Positions 26,125 to 36,530 are shown, counted from the first letter of the stretch. The stretch: 64,000 nt of DNA from Hydrogenophaga sp. (GCF_026125785.1 NZ_JAHCKL010000022.1:1-64000); one strand, 5' to 3'. Numbers and translations are program-made. Notes: generated by a model from the letters alone, not told the origin.

Positions 26125-26188
26125 AGCGAATAATAAATCGTCTCAAATATCGAGAAATTCAATTCAAAGCGAATAAAGAGAATTTCGC
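26125..26188 (+). promoter_or_regulatory. AT-rich control region of the amino-acid-type ABC/aroQ-like operon
   Basis: The 90 bases before the first permease gene are strongly AT-rich. AGCGAATAA occurs twice as a direct repeat (26125-26133 and 26168-26176), 43 bases or about four helical turns apart. The second copy also forms GCGAA-N10-TTCGC (26169-26173, 26184-26188). This suggests co-operative binding by the IclR regulator encoded at 31225-32031 in the same operon. Confidence 0.5.
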
Positions 26189-26195
26189 ATCCAAC

Positions 26196-26864
26196 ATGGA
26201 TTACGTGTTTGACTTCGGCGTGGTGGCCGAGCACAGCCAGGAGCTGCTGCTGGGTTGCCTCAAGACATTGCAGCTCAGTGGGCTGTCCATCGTGCTGGCC
26301 CTGCTGCTCTCGCTGCTGCTGTCGCTGGGCCTGCGCTCGCGCTTCACCGCGCTGCACTGGCTGATCGTGGCCTTCATCGAGGTGGTGCGCAACACGCCCT
26401 TCCTGGTGCAGATCTTCGTGCTCTTCTTCGGCTTGCCGGTGCTGGGGATTCGCATGTCGCCCACGGTGGCGGCCGTGGTGGCCCTCACGCTCAACGGCGC
26501 CGCCTATGTCACGGAGATCATCCGCGGCGGCCTGGAGTCGATCGCCAAAGGGCAGTCGGAGGCGGGCCTGGCGCTGGGCCTGCGGCCGCTGCAGGTGTTC
26601 CGCTTCGTGATCCTCAAGCCGGCGCTGCGCGCGATCTACCCCTCGCTGGTGAGCCAGTTCATCTTCCTGATGCTGACCTCCAGCATCGTGTCCTCCATCA
26701 GCGCCGACGAGCTGACGCACGTGGCCGCCGTGCTGGAAGGGCGGACCTTCCGCAGTTTCGAAATCTATTTCGTGGTGGCGGGGCTGTACCTGCTCCTGTC
26801 CGCGCTGCTGTCGGCCGTGTTCGCGCTGATCCACCGGCTCTTCCTGTCCTACCCCACGCGCTGA
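26196..26864 (+). CDS. polar amino-acid-type ABC transporter permease
   Basis: A 222-residue HisMQ/GlnP-type permease: FIEVVRNTPFLVQIFVLFFGLPVL near residues 60-83 [segment] and the EAA loop IAKGQSEAGLALGLRPLQVFRFVILKPALR near 114-143 [segment]. It is the first gene of a nine-gene unit. A second permease follows after ten bases, so the pair forms a heterodimeric channel. Confidence 0.93.
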   Translation: MDYVFDFGVVAEHSQELLLGCLKTLQLSGLSIVLALLLSLLLSLGLRSRFTALHWLIVAFIEVVRNTPFLVQIFVLFFGLPVLGIRMSPTVAAVVALTLNGAAYVTEIIRGGLESIAKGQSEAGLALGLRPLQVFRFVILKPALRAIYPSLVSQFIFLMLTSSIVSSISADELTHVAAVLEGRTFRSFEIYFVVAGLYLLLSALLSAVFALIHRLFLSYPTR

Positions 26865-26874
26865 GCCGATCCCC

Positions 26875-27531
26875 ATGAACCATTTCGGACTTCCCGAGGC
26901 ACTGCTGCTGGCCAAAGGCCTGCAATGGACGGTGCTGCTCACGCTCACCGGTTTCATCGGCGGTGCGATCGGCGGCGTCGTGGTGGCGCTGTGCCGTGTC
27001 TCGCCACTGGCCGCGCTGCGCGTGTTCACCGCCGGCTTCATCGAGGTGTTCCGTGGCACGCCTCTGCTGCTGCAACTCTTCGTCGTTTTCTATGGTCTCG
27101 CGGTGCTGGGTTTCTCGCTCAGCGCGTGGTCTTCGGTGGCGATCTGCATGACGCTCAATGCCAGTGCATTCCTGGGCGAGATCTGGCGCGGATCCATCCA
27201 GGCGCTGCCGGCCGGCCAGAGCGAGGCGGCGCGCGCCCTGGGCCTGCGCTACCTGCCGCGCATGCGCTACGTGGTGATGCCCCAGGCGCTGAAGATTTCG
27301 CTGCCGGCCACCGTCGGCTTCCTGGTGCAACTGCTCAAGGGGACATCGCTGGCCAGCATCGTCGGCTTCGCCGAACTGATGCGCAGCGGCGCCATCGTCT
27401 CCAACGCCACGTTCAATCCGCTGTTCGTCTACAGCATCGTGGCGGCGCTGTACTTCATTTTGTGCTGGCCGCTGTCGCTCTACGGGCGGCACATGGAAAA
27501 GCGGCTGGCTGGTGCCCAACGCACGGGCTGA
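26875..27531 (+). CDS. polar amino-acid-type ABC transporter permease
   Basis: A 218-residue paralogue of the preceding permease: FIEVFRGTPLLLQLFVVFYGLAVL near 55-78 [segment] and EAA loop LPAGQSEAARALGLRYLPRMRYVVMPQALK near 110-139 [segment]. Both permeases have intact EAA loops, so both contact the ATPase encoded at 28412. Confidence 0.93.
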   Translation: MNHFGLPEALLLAKGLQWTVLLTLTGFIGGAIGGVVVALCRVSPLAALRVFTAGFIEVFRGTPLLLQLFVVFYGLAVLGFSLSAWSSVAICMTLNASAFLGEIWRGSIQALPAGQSEAARALGLRYLPRMRYVVMPQALKISLPATVGFLVQLLKGTSLASIVGFAELMRSGAIVSNATFNPLFVYSIVAALYFILCWPLSLYGRHMEKRLAGAQRTG

Positions 27532-27569
27532 ACCCGGTCCGGTCCGGACCATAACGAGGAGACACTTCC

Positions 27570-28397
27570 ATGGCATTTCTCAACCGTCGCACCCTGGTTC
27601 GCGCTCTGGCGCTCACCCTGGCGACCGCCGGCCTGGTCGGCGCAGCGCAGGCACAGTCGATCGACGACATCAAGAAGCGCGGCGTGCTGCGCGTGGGCAT
27701 CCTGGCGGACCTGCCGCCATGGGGCTTTGTCGGGCGTGACGGCAAGGCCGCCGGCTACGACGCCGACGTCGCCAACCTGCTCGGCAAGAAGCTGGGCGTG
27801 CCGGTGGAGTTCAGCGGCACCACCTCCGCTGCGCGCACCGCGCTGCTGATGACCGGCAAGGTCGACGTGCTGATCGCCACCGTGGGCATGTACCCCGACC
27901 GCGCCAAGGTGGTCCAGTTCTCCAAGCCCTACGGCACCCTGGGCATCACCGTGATCGGCAAGAAGTCCCTGCCGGTGAAGAGCATGGAGGACCTGGCCAA
28001 CTACCGTGTGGGTGTGTCGCGCTCGTCCATCATGGACAACGCCATCACCGCCGGCGCGCCCAAGAGCGCCACCATCCAGCGCTTCGACGACGAGGCCACG
28101 TCCATCCAGGCGCTGGTGTCCGGGCAGGTGGACCTCATCGGTGGCAATACCACCTACTTCCAGAACATCAACAAGGCGGTGCCCAACCACAGCTTCGAGC
28201 ACAAGTTCTTCATCACCCGCCAGTACATGGGCGTGGCGATGCGGCCCGGCCAGAAGCAGCTCAACGAGTACGTCAATGCCTTCGTCGACGAGATCAAGGC
28301 CAACGGCGAACTCAACGCGATCTACCGCAAGACCATCGGCGAAGACATGCCCGAGCTGCCGGAGAAGATCGACGGCGTTCCTTTCACCGTGCAGTAA
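27570..28397 (+). CDS. ABC transporter substrate-binding protein (SBP family 3)
   Basis: A 275-residue periplasmic receptor. Signal peptide of about 28 residues ([19 protein letters not shown]). The mature domain shows [22 protein letters not shown] and [20 protein letters not shown], the standard family 3 opening [segments]. Members bind polar amino acids and related acids. The ligand is not predictable from sequence; the catabolic neighbours suggest a cyclic or aromatic-derived acid. An AACGAGGAGA ribosome site precedes the ATG. Confidence 0.93.
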   Translation: MAFLNRRTLVRALALTLATAGLVGAAQAQSIDDIKKRGVLRVGILADLPPWGFVGRDGKAAGYDADVANLLGKKLGVPVEFSGTTSAARTALLMTGKVDVLIATVGMYPDRAKVVQFSKPYGTLGITVIGKKSLPVKSMEDLANYRVGVSRSSIMDNAITAGAPKSATIQRFDDEATSIQALVSGQVDLIGGNTTYFQNINKAVPNHSFEHKFFITRQYMGVAMRPGQKQLNEYVNAFVDEIKANGELNAIYRKTIGEDMPELPEKIDGVPFTVQ

Positions 28398-28411
28398 GCG
28401 GAGCCCGCAGC

Positions 28412-29226
<815 letters not shown>

Positions 29227-29227
<1 letters not shown>

Positions 29228-29673
29228 TGAACCGCCACGTCTACGTCCTCAACGGACCCAACCTCAACCTGCTCGGCGAGCGCGAGCCCCACATCTACGG
29301 CACCGAGACGCTGGACGCGATCTGCTCGCGCGTGCAGGCGCGTGCCGACCAGCTCGGCCTGACGATCGACTTCCGCCAGTCGAACCACGAGGGTGTGCTG
29401 ATCGACGCGGTCCACGAAGCCCGCAAGAAGGCCGCCGGCATCATCATCAACCCCGCCGGCCTGAGCTTCTATGCGGTCTCTTTGCTCAATGCCCTGGAGG
29501 CCTTCGACGGCGTGAAGATCGAGGTGCACCTGACCAACCGCGCCAAGCGCGAGGCGCATTACCACCACAGCCTGGTGTCTCTCACGGCCAATGGCATCGT
29601 CGAGGGCCTGGGCGGCGACGGCTACGTGCTCGCGGTCGAGGCCATGGCCATGAAGCTCGCGGCCAAGGCCTGA
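29227..29673 (+). CDS. type II 3-dehydroquinase-family protein with altered substrate pocket
   Basis: A 148-residue flavodoxin-like protein with family numbering preserved exactly. The catalytic residues known from mycobacterial and streptomycete enzymes are kept: Asn12, Arg19, Tyr24, Glu99, His101, Arg108 (LNGPNLNLLGEREPHIYG, VHLTNRAKRE). Asn75 is kept too. The substrate-binding His81, Asp88 and Arg112 are Phe81, Asn88 and Tyr112 here. So the chemistry may be retained (syn-type dehydration through an enolate) but on a substrate lacking the dehydroquinate carboxylate or hydroxyl pattern. It sits in a transport/OYE/NIPSNAP/cupin operon, not with shikimate genes. It may be annotated aroQ automatically, which would be misleading. 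Confidence 0.85.
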
Positions 29674-29676
29674 ACG

Positions 29677-30816
29677 ATGCCCGCTTTGTTCGATCCCGCG
29701 CAGGTGGGGGCTCTGCAGCTGGGCAGCCGCCTGGTGATGGCACCGATGACGCGCAACCGCGCGCCCGGTGCGCTGCCCACCGCCGACATGGCCACCTACT
29801 ACGGCCAGCGCGCCGGTGCGCGGGAAGGGGCTGCGCTGATCGTGAGCGAAGCGGTGGCCATCAGCCCGACCGCGCAGGGCTATTCGGACGTGCCGGGCCT
29901 CTGGTCGGACGCACAGGTGGCGGCCTGGCGGCCGGTGGTCCGGGCCGTGCATGCGCGCGGCGGACGCATCGTGGCGCAGCTTTGGCACGTGGGCCGTATC
30001 TCGCACACGCGTCTGCAGCCGCAGGGGCAGGCCCCGGTGGCGCCTTCGGCTATCACGGCCCAGGCGCGCACCTACCTGGTGGATGAGAACGGGCACGGCG
30101 GCTTCGTGGACACCTCGGCGCCGCGCGCGCTGAGCGAACCGGAGATCCTGGCCATCGTGCAGGACTACGCCCACGCGGCGGCCCGTGCGCGCGAGGCCGG
30201 TTTCGACGGCGTCGAGGTGCACGCGGCCAACGGCTACCTGATTGACCAGTTCCTGCGCAGCGGTGCCAACCACCGCACCGATGCCTGGGGTGGACCGGTG
30301 GCCAACCGGGTGCGTTTTCTCGCGTCGGTCACGCGTGCGGTGGTCGACCGCATCGATGCCGACCGCGTGGGCGTGCGCCTGTCGCCGGTCTCGCCCACCA
30401 ACGACGCGCACGACGACCGGCCGCAGACGCTGTTCGAGGCGGCGGTGCATGTGCTGGCGCCGCTGGGCCTGGCCTATGTGCACGTGGTCGAAGGCCAGGG
30501 CCGCGGCGCACGCGACCACCAGCAAGGTGAGAAGGACTTCGACTACCTGGCCCTGCGGGAGGCGTACCGGGCCGCGGGCGGCCGCGGCGCCTGGATGCTC
30601 AACAACGGCTACGACTTCGCCCTGGCGCAGGAGGCTGTGGCCCTGGGCCGGGCGGACCTGATCGCCGTTGGCCGACCCTTCATCGCCAACCCCGACCTCG
30701 CGCACCGCTGGCGGGCGGGCCTGCCGCTGGCCCAGGCCGACCCTTCCCAGTACTACGGCGGCGGCGCCGCCGGCTACACCGATTTCCCCCGCGCGCTGCC
30801 GTGCGCAGCGGGCTGA
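29677..30816 (+). CDS. Old Yellow Enzyme-family alkene reductase
   Basis: A 379-residue FMN-dependent TIM barrel: LVMAPMTRNRA at the N-terminus, QLWHVGRISH, EVHAANGYLIDQFLRSGANHRTDAWGG with the substrate-binding His182/Asn185 and proton-donor region Tyr187 [segment], and NNGYDFALAQEA plus GRADLIAVGRPFIANPDL for FMN phosphate. NemA/XenB-like enzymes reduce activated C=C bonds with NADPH. Three bases separate it from the dehydroquinase-like gene. A dehydration that creates an enone followed by reduction of that enone would make chemical sense for this pair. Confidence 0.94.
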   Translation: MPALFDPAQVGALQLGSRLVMAPMTRNRAPGALPTADMATYYGQRAGAREGAALIVSEAVAISPTAQGYSDVPGLWSDAQVAAWRPVVRAVHARGGRIVAQLWHVGRISHTRLQPQGQAPVAPSAITAQARTYLVDENGHGGFVDTSAPRALSEPEILAIVQDYAHAAARAREAGFDGVEVHAANGYLIDQFLRSGANHRTDAWGGPVANRVRFLASVTRAVVDRIDADRVGVRLSPVSPTNDAHDDRPQTLFEAAVHVLAPLGLAYVHVVEGQGRGARDHQQGEKDFDYLALREAYRAAGGRGAWMLNNGYDFALAQEAVALGRADLIAVGRPFIANPDLAHRWRAGLPLAQADPSQYYGGGAAGYTDFPRALPCAAG

Positions 30817-30846
30817 CCACCGTCCACCCGAATCCGAGAACACGCC

Positions 30847-31191
30847 ATGATCGTCGAGGAACGCATCTACACTCTTCACACCGAGGTCCAGCTCAAGGAC
30901 TACCTGCACATCTACGAGACCGAAGGCCTGGTCGTGCAGAAGCCCATCCTGGGTGGCTTCCTGGGGTACTTCCACACCGACATCGGCACCTTGAACCAGC
31001 TCGTGCACCTGTGGGCCTACCAGGACCTGGAGGACCGCCGCGTCCGGCGCGAGCGCCTGCATGAAAACGAACAGTGGCTGGGCTGCCTGCGCAAGATCCG
31101 GCCCATGATCAAGACCATGGAGAACCGCATCATGTACCCCACCTCGTTCTCGCCCCTGCGCACCATGCCGCTGGCCCTGCTGCAGGACTGA
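30847..31191 (+). CDS. NIPSNAP family protein
   Basis: A 114-residue dimeric alpha-beta barrel protein: EERIYTLHTEVQLKDYLHIYETEG at the N-terminus [segment], GGFLGYFHTDIGTLNQLVHLWAYQDLEDRRVRRERL in the middle [segment], where the HLWAYQDLEDR stretch is the family hallmark. Bacterial NIPSNAP proteins often sit in catabolic operons but have no settled biochemical role. Confidence 0.88.
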   Translation: MIVEERIYTLHTEVQLKDYLHIYETEGLVVQKPILGGFLGYFHTDIGTLNQLVHLWAYQDLEDRRVRRERLHENEQWLGCLRKIRPMIKTMENRIMYPTSFSPLRTMPLALLQD

Positions 31192-31224
31192 GGGCCGGCC
31201 CACACCACAAGGGAGACGCAAGGA

Positions 31225-32031
31225 ATGAGCAGCTTCGACAAGGCCCTGGGCATCTTCGACCTGTTCCGCGAAGGCAGCATCAGCGTGCATGTGGAAGACG
31301 TGGTGCAGTTGCTGGAGAGCTCGCGCGCCACGGCCTACCGCTACCTCGGCTCGCTCTGCGATGCCGGGCTGCTGTCTCCGACCTCGCGCGGCACCTACGT
31401 GCTGGGGCCCCGCGTGATCGAGCTCGACCGCCTCATGCGCATCAGCGACCCGCTGCTGACCGTCGGGCGCCAGGTGATGCAGGAGACCAGTGCGCGGCTG
31501 GGGCTGAACATGCTGTTGTCCAGCTACTACCGCGACAGCATCATGTGCGTGGACATCGCCTGGCCCGACCCCGCCATTCCGCCAAACTATGAGCGCGGCC
31601 GCCCGATGTCGCTGTTCCGTGGCGCCATGGCCAAGGTCATCCTGGCGCATCTCTCGCCCTACCAGTTGCGCAACGTGGCGCTGCACCATGCCGACGCGAT
31701 CCGCGAGGCGGGCCTGGGCGCCGACTGGCCTTCGTTCCGCGCCGAGATGTCCGCGCTGGCGCGCGAGGGCAGTTGCATCACCAACGCCGAGCTCATGCAG
31801 GGCTCGCTGGGTGTTTCCGCGCCGGTCTTCGACCCGGATCGCAAGATCCTGGGCAGCATCACCTTCGCCATTCCCGAGGCGCGTTTCGCCACCTTCGACC
31901 CGGCTTATCTGAGGGCGCAGATCGTCGAGGCTGCCCAGCGCATCACCGACCTCATCGCCGAAGAGGCCGGCATGCCATTTCCGCCGCCGCCGGACGAACC
32001 GGTCCCGGCCTCATCCGCATCCACCGTCTGA
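31225..32031 (+). CDS. IclR-family transcriptional regulator
   Basis: A 268-residue IclR protein with a shortened or divergent HTH (DVVQLLESSRATAYRYLGSLCDAGLL, about residues 25-50) [segment] and a full effector domain (LSSYYRDSIMCVDIAW, RGRPMSLFRGAMAKVILAHL, SCITNAELMQGSLGVSAPVF). It lies within the operon rather than divergent from it, between the NIPSNAP and cupin genes, so it probably autoregulates the whole unit through the AT-rich region near 26125. A GGGAG site precedes the start. Confidence 0.9.
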   Translation: MSSFDKALGIFDLFREGSISVHVEDVVQLLESSRATAYRYLGSLCDAGLLSPTSRGTYVLGPRVIELDRLMRISDPLLTVGRQVMQETSARLGLNMLLSSYYRDSIMCVDIAWPDPAIPPNYERGRPMSLFRGAMAKVILAHLSPYQLRNVALHHADAIREAGLGADWPSFRAEMSALAREGSCITNAELMQGSLGVSAPVFDPDRKILGSITFAIPEARFATFDPAYLRAQIVEAAQRITDLIAEEAGMPFPPPPDEPVPASSASTV

Positions 32032-32046
32032 CAGGAGACCCTTGCC

Positions 32047-32451
32047 ATGCTGACCGCCACCACCCCTTTCCTCGCCCACCAGGACCGGCTCGGTCCGCTG
32101 GACTCGCGCATCGTCGACGTCGAGTCGCTGCCCTGGCGCGCCACACCCACGCCCGGCGTGGACATCAAGGTGCTGGTGCAGGACGAGCGCACCGGCATGC
32201 TCACCGCCATGTTCCGCTGGGCACCGGGCAGCGTGCTGGGCCTGCACGAGCACATCGAGATCGAGCAGAGCTTCGTGCTCGAAGGTGAGTTCGAGGACGA
32301 CGATGGTGTCTACACCAAGGGCAACTTCGCCTGGCGCCCGCCGGGCCACCGCCACGTCGCGCGCTCGCCCAAGGGCGCCACGGTGCTGTGCTTCTTCCTC
32401 AAGCCGAACAAGTTCCTCGAAGGGCCGCTGGCGGGCACGGAACTCAAGTAG
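32047..32451 (+). CDS. cupin-domain protein (ChrR-like cupin)
   Basis: A 134-residue single cupin: WAPGSVLGLHEHIEIEQSFVLEGEFEDDDG holds the first motif with His/His/Glu metal ligands [segment], and GNFAWRPPGHRHVARSPKG holds the second with the fourth His. The fold fits small metal-dependent dioxygenases, such as dihydroxyacetophenone dioxygenase-like enzymes, and isomerases. It is the last gene of the ABC/aroQ-like operon and may cleave or isomerise an intermediate. It converges on argO nine bases later. Confidence 0.86.
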   Translation: MLTATTPFLAHQDRLGPLDSRIVDVESLPWRATPTPGVDIKVLVQDERTGMLTAMFRWAPGSVLGLHEHIEIEQSFVLEGEFEDDDGVYTKGNFAWRPPGHRHVARSPKGATVLCFFLKPNKFLEGPLAGTELK

Positions 32452-32460
32452 GACGCCGCC

Positions 32461-33102
32461 TCAGAACAGGCTGACCAGCAGCCACAGGGCGGTGCCCCAC
32501 ATCATCAGGGCCACCAGACCATCGAGCGCGCGCCACACCCGCAGCGAGTTCAGGCGGCGGCCGAGCCAGAAGGCCGCCGTGCCCAGGGCCACGAACCAGA
32601 CCAGTGAACCGGTGGCCGCGCCCAGGCCAAAGACCTTGCTGCCCTGGCCATAGGCCAGCGAGGCGGAGCCGATCAGCACCGCGGTGTCCAGCCAGGCGTG
32701 CGGGTTCAGCCAGGAAAACGCCAGCGCCGAGAGCACCGCCTGGCGGCGCGAGACCGGGGCTGCGGCCACGGCGGGGGCAGGGTCGCCGCCGTCCAGCGAG
32801 GCCGGTGCCACCGGGCGCAGGAAGCGCTGGAAAGCCTGCCAGCCATACACGGCGAGGAACAGCATGCCCGCGCCGACCAGCGCGCCGTGCAGCTTGTCCG
32901 ACAGGCCGCCCAACTGCGCCAGGCCCAGCACCCCCAGGCCGATCAGCACCACGTCGGCCAGCGCGCAGGTCAGCACGGTCAGCCACAGGTGCTGGCGCAT
33001 CAGGCCCACGCGCAACACATGGGCGTTCTGCGGGCCGATCGCCATGATCAGCGACATGCTCAGCACCATGCCGGCGGTGAAGGTGGGGAAAGCGAGGGCC
33101 AT
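32461..33102 (-). CDS. argO: arginine/lysine exporter ArgO (LysE)
   Basis: A 213-residue membrane protein with six helices: MSLIMAIGPQNAHVLRVGLMRQHLWLTV near the N-terminus [segment] and SALAFSWLNPHAWLDTAVLIGS [segment] are ArgO/LysE marks. It exports basic amino acids to relieve excess. It is divergent from argP, the classic arrangement in which ArgP activates argO when arginine or canavanine is high. Confidence 0.92.
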   Translation of the reverse strand: MALAFPTFTAGMVLSMSLIMAIGPQNAHVLRVGLMRQHLWLTVLTCALADVVLIGLGVLGLAQLGGLSDKLHGALVGAGMLFLAVYGWQAFQRFLRPVAPASLDGGDPAPAVAAAPVSRRQAVLSALAFSWLNPHAWLDTAVLIGSASLAYGQGSKVFGLGAATGSLVWFVALGTAAFWLGRRLNSLRVWRALDGLVALMMWGTALWLLVSLF

Positions 33103-33167
33103 GACGAACTCCGGGATACCTGTCAGTGGGAAACGAATGCCCGCAGTGTGCCTCGGTCGGCGCCATA

Positions 33168-33188
33168 TTTAAAGCAAGTTAACTTAAA
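33168..33188. promoter_or_regulatory. candidate ArgP-binding LysR box
   Basis: TTTAA-N11-TTAAA forms a dyad with the T-N11-A spacing typical of LysR-type boxes, in the 117-base AT-rich gap between argO and argP. It is 31 bases upstream of argP and 65 bases upstream of argO. Confidence 0.55.
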
Positions 33189-33219
33189 CTCCATTTGGTT
33201 CAAAAATTCTTGAGTCAAC

Positions 33220-34137
33220 ATGCTGGATGCCCGCCAACTCGAAGCCCTGGCCGCCGTGGTCGAACACGGCGGGTTCGGTCCTGCCGCGCGGGCCCTGTCG
33301 CTGACCCTGGCGGCGGTGTCGCTGCGCATCAAGTCGCTCGAAGACGCGCTGGGCCAGCGCCTGCTGGTGCGCGGCCGGCAGGTGCGCGCCACGCCAGCGG
33401 GCCAGGCGCTGCTGGGCCACGTCAAGCAGGTGCGCCTGATGGAGGCCGACCTGCTGGCCGGCCTGCAGGGCGGTGCCGCGTCCCGGGACGCGGCGCGCTG
33501 GCAGAGCCTCTCGGTGGCCATCAACGCCGACTCGGTGGCGAGCTGGTTTCTGCCCGGGGTGGCGGGCCTGCTGCAGCGCCACCGGCTGCTGCTGGAGATC
33601 GTGATCGACGACCAGGACCACACGCACGACGCCCTCAAGAGTGGCGACGTGATCGGCTGCGTGACCACCCTGGGCACGGCCATGCGCGGCTGCGTGGCCG
33701 AGCCGCTGGGGGTGATGCGCTACCTCTGCGTGGCGGCGCCCGCCGTGGCCCGGCGCTGCCGCACCGCGCGCGGCGCCGTGTCACCACACCGCCTGCTGGC
33801 CCAGCCGGCGGTGATCTTCAACCGCAAGGACGCGTTGCAGGACGCTTTCCTGGAGCAGCACTTCGGTCTGCGCCAGCCCCACTACCCGCGCCATTTCGCT
33901 CCCGCGGTGGAAGCCTTCGAGACCGCCATACAACGGGGCCTGGGTTGGGGCATGGTGCCGGAACAGAATCTGGCGCACCGCCCCGGCCTGGAGGAACTGC
34001 TGCCCGGCGCGGCGGTGGACGTGGTGCTGTACTGGCAGCACTGGGCGCACGAATCGGTGTCCGCCCAGCGCCTCACCGCGGCGGTGAAGGCGGCCGCGCG
34101 GGAGCACCTGCGGCCCATGGCACCAGCCCCCGCCTAA
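33220..34137 (+). CDS. argP: LysR-family regulator ArgP (LysG)
   Basis: A 305-residue LysR protein with the ArgP-type N-terminus MLDARQLEALAAVVEHGGFGPAARALSLTLAAVSLRIKSLEDALGQ [segment] and effector-domain stretches INADSVASWFLPGV and RYLCVAAPAVARR. It is divergent from argO, supporting the name. It should activate argO in response to arginine or lysine balance. Confidence 0.92.
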   Translation: MLDARQLEALAAVVEHGGFGPAARALSLTLAAVSLRIKSLEDALGQRLLVRGRQVRATPAGQALLGHVKQVRLMEADLLAGLQGGAASRDAARWQSLSVAINADSVASWFLPGVAGLLQRHRLLLEIVIDDQDHTHDALKSGDVIGCVTTLGTAMRGCVAEPLGVMRYLCVAAPAVARRCRTARGAVSPHRLLAQPAVIFNRKDALQDAFLEQHFGLRQPHYPRHFAPAVEAFETAIQRGLGWGMVPEQNLAHRPGLEELLPGAAVDVVLYWQHWAHESVSAQRLTAAVKAAAREHLRPMAPAPA

Positions 34138-34149
34138 AATCCGCTCCCT

Positions 34150-35823
34150 ATGCTCAAGATCAAACAGGAACTGCTCGACGGCCTGGCCGCCGAGCTGGAA
34201 GCGCTGTCTCCCGGCGCCGGCGCCAAGGCCGCGTTCGAGTCACCCAAGGTGGCGGCCCATGGCGATTTCGCCAGCACCGCGGCCATGCAACTGGCCAAGC
34301 CGCTCAAGCTCAATCCGCGCCAGCTCGGTGAAAACCTGCGCAGCGCGCTGCTGGCCCGGCCTGCCTACCAGCGCTGGGTCGGCGCCATCGAACTGGCTGG
34401 CCCGGGGTTCCTCAACATCCGCCTCAAGCCCGAGGCCAAGCAGCAGATCGTGCGCGAGGTGCTGTCCGCCGGCACCGGCTTCGGTCTTCAGCCTGCCAAC
34501 GGCCAGCGCCTGATGGTGGAGTTCGTCTCGGCCAACCCCACCGGCCCGCTGCATGTGGGCCACGGCCGCCAGGCGGCGCTGGGCGACGCGATCTGCAACC
34601 TCTACGCGACCCAGGGCTGGGACGTGCACCGCGAGTTCTACTACAACGACGCGGGCGTGCAGATCGGCACTTTGGCCAACTCCACCCAACTGCGCGCCAA
34701 GGGGCTCAAGCCGACCGACCCCGGCTGGCCCGAGGCGGCCTACAACGGCGAATACATCCAGGACATCGCCAACGATTTCCTGGCGAAGAAAACCGTCCGG
34801 GCCGACGACCGCACCTTCACCGCCAGCGGCGACGTGGAGGACCTCGACGGCATCCGCCAGTTCGCGGTGGCCTACCTGCGCCACGAACAGGACCTGGACC
34901 TGCAGGCCTTCGCGGTGAAGTTCGACCACTACTACCTCGAGTCCAGCCTGTACACCAGCGGGCGGGTGGAGGCGACGGTGAAGCGCCTGATCGATGCCGG
35001 CAAGACCTACGAGCAGGACGGCGCGCTGTGGCTGAAGTCCACCGAGTACGGCGACGACAAGGACCGCGTGATGCGCAAGTCCGACGGCAGCTACACCTAC
35101 TTCGTGCCCGACGTGGCCTACCACATCGCCAAGTGGGAGCGCGGCTTTGGCAAGGTCATCAACATCCAGGGGACCGACCACCACGGCACCATCGCCCGCG
35201 TGCGTGCCGGCCTGCAGGCCGCAGGCGTGGGCATTCCCCAGGGCTATCCCGACTACGTGCTGCACACCATGGTGCGGGTGGTGCGCGGCGGGCAGGAGGT
35301 GAAGATCAGCAAGCGCGCCGGCAGCTACGTCACCCTGCGCGATCTGATCGAATGGACCAGCAAGGACGCCGTGCGCTTCTTTCTGCTCAGCCGCAAGCCC
35401 GATACCGAATACACCTTCGACGTCGACCTCGCGGTACAGAAGAACAACGACAACCCGGTCTACTACGTGCAGTACGCCCATGCGCGCATCTGTTCCGTGC
35501 TGTCTTCCTGGGGCGGTGACCCGGCCGCGCTGCAGCAGGCCGACCTGTCCGCGCTGGACAGCGAGCCGGCCCAGGCGCTGATGCTGCTGCTGGCCAGGTA
35601 CCCCGCCATGCTGGCCGACGCCGCGCGCGACTTCGCGCCGCACGACGTGACCTTCTACCTGCGCGAACTCGCGGCCAGCTACCACAGCTACTACGATGCC
35701 GAGCGCATCCTGGTCGATGACGAGGCCGTGAAGATGGCGCGGCTGGCGTTGGTCGCCGCCACGGCCCAGGTGTTGCACAATGGCCTGGCGGTGCTGGGTG
35801 TGAGCGCACCGCAGAAGATGTGA
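34150..35823 (+). CDS. argS: arginyl-tRNA synthetase
   Basis: A 557-residue class I synthetase charging tRNA-Arg. The ArgRS N-terminal Add-1 domain occupies about residues 1-110. The HIGH motif reads HVGH in [13 protein letters not shown] (near 131-143), and the KMSKS-like loop reads [12 protein letters not shown]. The C-terminal anticodon domain (residues 430-557) includes [13 protein letters not shown] and ends with LGVSAPQKM. It begins 12 bases after argP; TAAAAT at 34135-34140 overlapping the argP stop is a possible -10 element. One base overlap (TGATG) couples it to the SPOR gene. Confidence 0.98.
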   Translation: MLKIKQELLDGLAAELEALSPGAGAKAAFESPKVAAHGDFASTAAMQLAKPLKLNPRQLGENLRSALLARPAYQRWVGAIELAGPGFLNIRLKPEAKQQIVREVLSAGTGFGLQPANGQRLMVEFVSANPTGPLHVGHGRQAALGDAICNLYATQGWDVHREFYYNDAGVQIGTLANSTQLRAKGLKPTDPGWPEAAYNGEYIQDIANDFLAKKTVRADDRTFTASGDVEDLDGIRQFAVAYLRHEQDLDLQAFAVKFDHYYLESSLYTSGRVEATVKRLIDAGKTYEQDGALWLKSTEYGDDKDRVMRKSDGSYTYFVPDVAYHIAKWERGFGKVINIQGTDHHGTIARVRAGLQAAGVGIPQGYPDYVLHTMVRVVRGGQEVKISKRAGSYVTLRDLIEWTSKDAVRFFLLSRKPDTEYTFDVDLAVQKNNDNPVYYVQYAHARICSVLSSWGGDPAALQQADLSALDSEPAQALMLLLARYPAMLADAARDFAPHDVTFYLRELAASYHSYYDAERILVDDEAVKMARLALVAATAQVLHNGLAVLGVSAPQKM

Positions 35824-36530
35824 TGGTGAAACCTGCAATGAAGAAGCAATCCTCCTCCCGCTCGCGCAGCACGTTCGGTGGCACGCTCACCGGCTTTGTC
35901 ATCGGCTTGCTGGTCGGCCTGGGTGCGGCACTGGCGGTGGCGGTCTACGTGACCCGCGTGCCCATCCCGTTCGTGGACCGGGGCCTCTCGCGCAGCCCGG
36001 ACCTCGATGCCATGGAGGCCGAGAAGAACAAGGGCTGGAATCCCAACAGCGCCCTCAACCGCAACTCGTCCCAGGCACCCGGTGCCACTGCTGCCCCCGG
36101 CGCCGCCGCGCCAGCGGCGGGCGGCTCGGGCGCCATCTCGGTGCCGCCGGCCGACGGCAAGCCCTTGCCCGCCCCGGGTGCGGCCCAGTCAGGGGCCGCC
36201 GATCCGCTGGGCGACCTGGTGCAGTCGCGCCTGGGCCAGCCGGCGGCCACCGCCCCGGCACCCGCGACCGCCGCGGCCGCGCCCGGTGCAGACCCCTTCA
36301 GCTACTTCGTGCAGGCCGGCGCCTTCCGCACCCCCGAAGACGCCGAGACCCAGCGTGCCAAGCTGGCCATGCTGGGCATCGATGCCGCCGTGACCGAACG
36401 TGAGCAGTCCGGGCGCACCGTGTACCGTGTGCGCGTGGGCCCCTTTGCCCAGAAGCCGCTGGCCGACCTGACGCTGGAGCAGCTCCAGGTCAACGGCATC
36501 GAGGCGGCGCTGGTGCGGGTGCAGAAGTAG
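35823..36530 (+). CDS. SPOR-domain cell-division-type membrane protein
   Basis: A 235-residue bitopic protein: a short cytosolic start, one TM helix (FVIGLLVGLGAALAVAVYV, about 22-41), a long Pro/Ala-rich periplasmic linker (90-150) and a C-terminal SPOR domain (SYFVQAGAFRTPEDAETQRAKLAMLG to LEQLQVNGIEAALVRVQK) [segments] that binds denuded peptidoglycan at the septum. It lies between argS and dsbA, its conserved place in Burkholderiales, and is FtsN-like in layout. A GTG at 35820 just before the ATG is an alternative start. Confidence 0.88.
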   Translation: MVKPAMKKQSSSRSRSTFGGTLTGFVIGLLVGLGAALAVAVYVTRVPIPFVDRGLSRSPDLDAMEAEKNKGWNPNSALNRNSSQAPGATAAPGAAAPAAGGSGAISVPPADGKPLPAPGAAQSGAADPLGDLVQSRLGQPAATAPAPATAAAAPGADPFSYFVQAGAFRTPEDAETQRAKLAMLGIDAAVTEREQSGRTVYRVRVGPFAQKPLADLTLEQLQVNGIEAALVRVQK

